A stretch of DNA of 64,000 nucleotides, from NCBI RefSeq assembly GCF_040412425.1, contig NC_089766.1, forward strand, positions 13,395,508 to 13,459,507, read 5' to 3'. Numbering within the stretch: position 1 is the first letter of the stretch; the number at the start of each line of letters is the position of its first letter. Source of the DNA: Macrobrachium rosenbergii (lineage: Eukaryota > Arthropoda > Malacostraca > Decapoda > Palaemonidae). This document shows, piece after piece, positions 34,720-64,000 of the stretch. The translations under genes and the position numbers were made by a program. Under the pieces are notes generated by a model. It was not told where the DNA came from and did not search any database. It worked only from the letters and a program-made list of their open reading frames with translations.

Positions 34720-36240
34720 GCAGGTTAATTTTCTCGTTTGGTTTGTACGTTTGTTTGCAATTTTGCACAAAAAGGTAGACGAGGATTTTTTTTAATGAAA
34801 ATTTGACCATAGGCAGGCCTAGTAACTGGTGCGTGACAAGTGATTCTATCTTGGGAGAGACAGGAATGCAACTTTTGATGAGAAATTGAAACATCACACT
34901 TTACCATAGATTTTGACAACCGATTTATGTATTATTTCTGCGAAGAAAGTCTGACTGGCTGAATGTTATCTCCTAATTTGTGGGATTTCATTTGGATCCC
35001 GACAACTAATTATGTGGTCACGGGAGTTTGACATTGGCGGAGAAAAGCACACAATGTTTTTATTATTAGTTATTGTTATTGTGAATCAACGGTCACTATA
35101 TAAGCCTAGAAAGCAATAACTTGCAAAGCAAGCGCCTCCCTAGGCTAGAGTATTCCTATGTAAAAAAAATAAATAAATAGGTTTTTGGAATCCACGGTCC
35201 TCGATACAAAACTATGAGATTTATTTATATACACTATTTCTTGACGCTATTCATAATACATATAATCTTGTGTAAAAGAGATTGCAGTATTGGTATAAGT
35301 ACTTGAATGATCATTAAGGGAAAACTGGCAGTGCCATTTGCAGTAGATGCGCCTGTCTCCCTACTGCAGCGTTGCCAGCCCTCTTTTTCTACGCTAGGCC
35401 AGCTCTCCCGACAACTTACCGTTTCTGTACAATATAAATGAGGCTTGACGTTGGTGAAGGTACGTACTCTGTGTACTTTTTTACCTCTTGGTAAAATGCA
35501 TTTTAAAATGGGATGTTTGTATGGTCTTGACAAATGTATTTTACACATTTACCGTCACGTATTAATTATGCGATTTATTGTTCAAAATGGGACACTTGAG
35601 CACAAGACCTATTTACTCCAACCTCTGTGGTAGACCGAGGTTCCAATATTCCAACTTTGCGGCCTTGATAGAGAAGGTTGGTAGTTTGCAAGTATACCTT
35701 TCTAATATTTAGGTCACCCCGTATACAGTTACTTCCACCAACGTTGTTATGTTATCAAGAGCCAGTCTGTTTGTTTGTCAATATATATGGGTGTATGTTA
35801 GCAAGATATTTCAAGAACGGGTGATCAGAATTGGATAAAAATAATCCCTCGTAGGCCTTGGTATTGGGGAAGGAATGTTCCAAGGTCTAAAGATTATTCT
35901 TTAGACCTTGACATGTTCTATACTGGGCATTCCGAGCATTCCTCGTATTTAGTACATCAGATCATATTTTAAAGGAGATTCTTGCTTATTATGTGCAGCC
36001 AATTAAGTTTAATTAGTACTAACTAGGTAGTGACCCATTCTACTGGAAATTTAGTCGTTAACTGAGGTAAATCAAAAAATAGCGTTTATATTTGTTGTTC
36101 TTTTCATACGACCTCTGCTTTTTGTGCGTTTTCCCGTTACCCGTTTAAAAACTGTTGATAGATTTGTCTTCGCAAGTAGTTTCACAAGTTTAGGTGAAGT
36201 TATAATTAATGATAAATGTAAAAATATTTACATCGTTTTG
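33703..36240. other. Intergenic spacer, upstream of ZRANB1
   Basis: AT-rich, with a (TTA)n tract at about 34647-34719 and a 12-bp-stem palindrome at 35881-35910. Short open frames only; no gene recognised. Confidence 0.7.
34647..34719. repeat. (TTA)n microsatellite
   Basis: About 24 uninterrupted ATT/TTA triplets. They create poly-Tyr or poly-Ile open frames that are not genes. Confidence 0.95.
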
Positions 36241-37450
36241 TTTTCTTAAACGAAAACTAAGTTCCTTCAATGTCCATCTTAATTGTTCTGAGAAGAACAA
36301 TAAAACCAGGATGTCTGGTTCAAGGATAATCTCTTCTGCGTCGGTCTACGCCTAAGCTTTAGAACTCAGTCCCTGCTTTCACTGAGAAATTTTTCTCCAA
36401 GTCTTTGTGACACCTTCCACGAACTACCTCCCACCAAAAACTATAGGCTCCAGCCTCTTCACAAAACCATTGGAATCTACGTTTTTTCGTTATCAAATAT
36501 ACCTCAAATACTGATGCCTCGTTTTCACCTTCGTTACATCTATACATTTTTCATTATTTCGACTATATTTTCTAAATATGCTATGTAAACATCCAGACTT
36601 CTCTTCTATAAAGGAGATTTGGCTTAGAGTCTCTCCAGGAATTCCAGTTTTTGCTGACATAAAGCAACAATTTTCCCGCACCATGTCTTATATTATCACT
36701 TGCTAACTTTCAGTTTCAACTTACTGCTCTAACAAATAACTCAACTCTTTCCCAAGAATAAGCAACTCTTCATCACTATCACCAAATAAAATTAAAACTG
36801 TCATTCATGAACTTTTTTTTCGTAATTTGTTGTGACCTTTAATCTGTTCTTGCTACTTCTTTCATCGCTCCATCCTTAGAAAAATAAAACAACCATAAGA
36901 CCACAACACAGCCTTGTCCCAGCCTCACTTTTACACTTAACCAGTCACTTTCCGACTTAGATATTTCAACAGAAGTTTGATCTCTACCATAAGAAGATTT
37001 CTCCGGGGCCATGCTTGTCACAGAGCGTTTCCTATTTACTTCCAAAGTTGCAAATCAACAGCAGATCTAAGCATTCTCTTTTGTCTGAATTCATACTGAT
37101 CAACTGTCATTTTTCTATGTATATTAATATATGCTACGGCTACAAAATCCTTCTAATCACCCGTCGTCCATTATATTAAAAATGAATTATTTCTCTGAAA
37201 TGCTTCCATCATCTAGCGTTACCTTACACATGCTGGTAAGCTATGAATCCCTCCTCCTGACTTCTCCATTCTTCAGCATTTTAATTGTCCTCACATCCTC
37301 AACGGTTGCCTCCACAAGCATTTCCAAATTCACATTAACCTCCTCCCACTTTTACATCATTAGAGCTGCCTCCATTCAATCAACAGCTCTTCAAAAATAC
37401 TCACTCCATCGATAAAAAATCTATTTACTTTCATTAAAAGCCTTTTCTCC
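36240..37450 (-). pseudogene. RTE-like LINE reverse transcriptase remnant
   Basis: The minus frame 37045-36839 contains VKVRLGQGCVVVLWLFYFSKDGAMKEV, close to the motif V.VGLRQGCV.SPWLFNLFMDGVVREV of RTE-type LINEs. Upstream, at about 37440-37150, broken frames give ILFEELL-like and EVNVNLEMLVEA-like text typical of the region before the RT palm. Several stops and frame changes are present. Confidence 0.65.
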
Positions 37451-37489
37451 CCCGTCTCAAATTCGTCTCAGAATTTTCAGCTCTTGCAC

Positions 37490-37513
37490 ACATACATATA
37501 TATATACATTATA

Positions 37514-37548
<35 letters not shown>

Positions 37549-37575
37549 TACAATATATATAATATATATACATAT
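37490..37575. repeat. Imperfect (TA)n tract
   Basis: TATATA runs with ATAATA interruptions between the LINE remnant and the peptidase 3' end. Confidence 0.85.
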
Positions 37576-38094
37576 AATAATATACATACATACATGTGTA
37601 TAAATAAATGAGCCAAAGTCAGATTTACTATTGTTGCCTTCAGTGATGAAATTGAAAGCTAAACAAACAATTATCCTTTAACCACCGAGTGATACAATGG
37701 CAATGGTACAAAATTTAACCCAAGACATAATCGCTGGCTTTAGTTTTGTTTACAAAACTGGATGGTAAACATGTCTTTATAGAACTAGAACACTTGGCAC
37801 TTGTTGTTAAGTCTAACAAAACTTGGCACTTGTCGAAAAATTTACAACACTTGGGCGCGTTCAGAAAACATGTTTCTACCTTCAGCTTCGTCAGTGTTAC
37901 TATTTACTATCAGTATTTCATTTCCTTTTTCCTCATTCATTCATTTCCCTACTGGGGTGAAAGTCATCACCAGTAACTGGCATCTAAAACAGCTGATTCG
38001 TCCACACCGTAATTTCTGTTTTTGAATCTATTTCTAATGTTTTGGAAATAAAGAAGGAACAACAAAGGCAGGATACCAGTTAAAATTTTAGCGC

Positions 38095-38100
38095 TTTATT
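38095..38100 (-). terminator. Candidate poly(A) signal AATAAA of the M13 peptidase gene
   Basis: AATAAA on the minus strand (TTTATT on plus), about 430 bp after the stop codon. Some 30 bases further on, the minus strand is rich in T and GT (TTTGTTGTTCCTTC), as expected for a downstream element. The predicted 3' UTR would therefore contain the long (TA)n tract at 38131-38297. Confidence 0.5.
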
Positions 38101-38127
38101 TCGCATCTACGATTATATTCATCCTTG

Positions 38128-38298
<171 letters not shown>

Positions 38299-38531
38299 TA
38301 CACAACAAAACGAGCTGTTACAGGATACGTTAGCCTGTCTTTTTTAAAAAAAGAAAACATCCACAACATAATATTATAACATTTAAAACAACAAACTGTA
38401 CACGAATCAGACGGAATTGAGGAAAGCAAAGGGAATACCGAGGAGAAATCTAAGATCAGGACAAAGCCGAGACATTTGTGCAAAAGAGATTCTAAAACTA
38501 CTGTATTTCAACGGCTAAGGAGGGAGAGTTA

Positions 38532-62839
<24,308 letters not shown>

Positions 62840-63320
62840 CTGGAGAACAAGAATAAATCAACGGATCTGACAAAGAGAGGAAGAACTTAAATATTTTTGG
62901 TTACAAAAACGTTTGACTAATGGGCCTAATTTGTGTACGGTGAAAGGACTGTTTAAAAAGGGTATTGTGAAAGTAGGTATACAAACTAATAATACTTGAA
63001 ACTAGAAATGTTATATTTGCCTAATAAAAGGGGCCAATCTCGTGGACAGAATGATGGCCAATAGAAGGTGCTCCAAAAATACAGCGGGATAATGATTATG
63101 ACGATGATGATTCAAGCAAAAATACACAAATACACCCAAAAATAAACCTAAGGGAAAAACAATATTCTTTATGGTTGTTAGTTACCAATTATCTTAAAAA
63201 ATACTTTTTCTTTAATCGGCATATATTCCTACATTCTAAGTTTGCACTATTATGGAAAACCAAAATGTGTATGCATCCCCTAAAAGAGGACATCAGGGTT
63301 TTGATTTAAACCCACAAGAG
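62840..63320 (-). other. M13 intron upstream of the first exon in the window
   Basis: AT-rich and non-coding as far as I can see. The exon carrying the transmembrane anchor was not found here. Confidence 0.6.
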
Positions 63321-63324
63321 GGGC

Positions 63325-64000
63325 AAATCAAAATTTAAACCTGAACCCTAAAAGAAGTAATGAGGATTTACTTGCAAGCCTTATAAATGGGACATCAGGA
63401 TCTTTATTTAAACTCTAATAGGATGAACATCAAGATTTAAACCTGAACCCTAAAAGAAGTAATGAGGATTTAATTGAAATCCTTGTAAATGGGACATCAG
63501 GATCTTAATTCAAATTCTAATAAGGGGAACATCAAGATTTAAACCTGGACCCTAAAAACAGTAATGAGGATTTAATTGCAAGCCTTATAAATGGGACATC
63601 AGGATCTTAATTCAAACTCCAATAGGGAAATATCAAGATTTAAACCTGAACCCTAAAAGAGGTAATGAGGATTTTATTGCAGTCCCTATAAGTGGGACAT
63701 CAGGAATTCAATTTAAACCCAAAAAAGGAGAACATCAAGATTTGAACCTGAACCCTAAAAGAAGCAATGAAGATTTAACTGCAATCCTTATGAATGGGAC
63801 ATCAGGATCTTAATTCAAATTCTAATAAGGGGAACATCAAGATTTAAACCTGAACCCTAAAAGAGGTAATGAGGATTTTATGGCAATCCCTATACGTTGG
63901 ACATCAGGAATTCAATTTAAACCCAAAAAAAGGAGAACATCAAGATTTGAACCTGAACCCTAAAAGAAGCAATGAAGATTTAATTGCAATCCTTATGAAT
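63325..64000. repeat. ~102-bp tandem repeat running out of the window
   Basis: CCTGAACCCTAAAAGA recurs near 63341, 63442, 63545, 63646, 63748, 63850 and 63952. Each unit also has AATGAGGATTTAATTGCA, TGGGACATCAGGAT and GAACATCAAGATTTAAAC. About seven copies are in view and more are expected beyond base 64000. Confidence 0.93.

Noticed and set aside
63325..64000. CRISPR-like array
   Set aside because: The whole ~102-bp unit is repeated, so there are no unique spacers; also a eukaryotic intron.

Overview
This is a repeat-rich nuclear window from an arthropod, most likely a decapod crustacean. That placement is an inference from split genes with short exons and long introns, very long (TA)n, (TC)n, (GA)n and (TTA)n tracts, a short TTAGG-type telomere-like run, and dispersed repeats of a kind I associate with shrimp and crab genomes. 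No bacterial, organellar or viral genes were seen, and no tRNA, rRNA or CRISPR array.

Two protein-coding genes can be rebuilt, both on the minus strand. (1) ZRANB1/TRABID, an OTU-family deubiquitinase: ten coding exons between 29302 and 782. They splice in frame to 844 residues (2535 nt including the stop), with three RanBP2-type (NZF) zinc fingers, an ankyrin-like region and an OTU domain with its catalytic Cys and His. A non-coding first exon and promoter probably lie at about 33.34-33.7 kb. (2) An M13 (neprilysin/ECE-like) zinc metallopeptidase: twenty coding exons between 62839 and 38532. They splice in frame to the last 892 residues (2679 nt including the stop). The cytoplasmic/transmembrane N-terminus is missing and should lie beyond base 64000. 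The zinc motif HEIFH, the ENLAD motif, the NAF substrate motif and the C-terminal Cys region are all present. A Ser/Thr/Pro-rich block of roughly 100 residues interrupts the domain. The genes are tandem and co-oriented; about 5 kb of repeat-rich spacer separates the peptidase stop from the proposed ZRANB1 promoter.

Most of the rest is intron filled with mobile elements. By region: a decayed LINE RT piece (4.6-5.1 kb); a 2.2-kb piggyBac-type non-autonomous element with TTAA target sites and an internal ~380-bp satellite (11.07-13.26 kb); a decayed PIF/Harbinger element (15.27-16.18 kb); a nearly full-length but broken DIRS-like tyrosine-recombinase retrotransposon (17.2-23.6 kb) followed by a second, older fragment; a tRNA-like SINE (30.7 kb); two RTE-like LINE fragments (36.2-37.5 and 47.85-48.4 kb); small inverted-repeat elements at 39.3, 40.25 and 46.0 kb; a second Harbinger-like derivative (41-42.2 kb); and two related dispersed repeats (~300 bp), all of whose recognised copies lie on the plus strand, antisense to both genes. 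Minisatellites occur at 46.6, 50.1-51.0 and 63.3-64 kb.

Exon boundaries were placed by hand from GT/AG sites, reading-frame phase and remembered family conservation. Both spliced models close in frame, which is the main internal check. No search or alignment was run.
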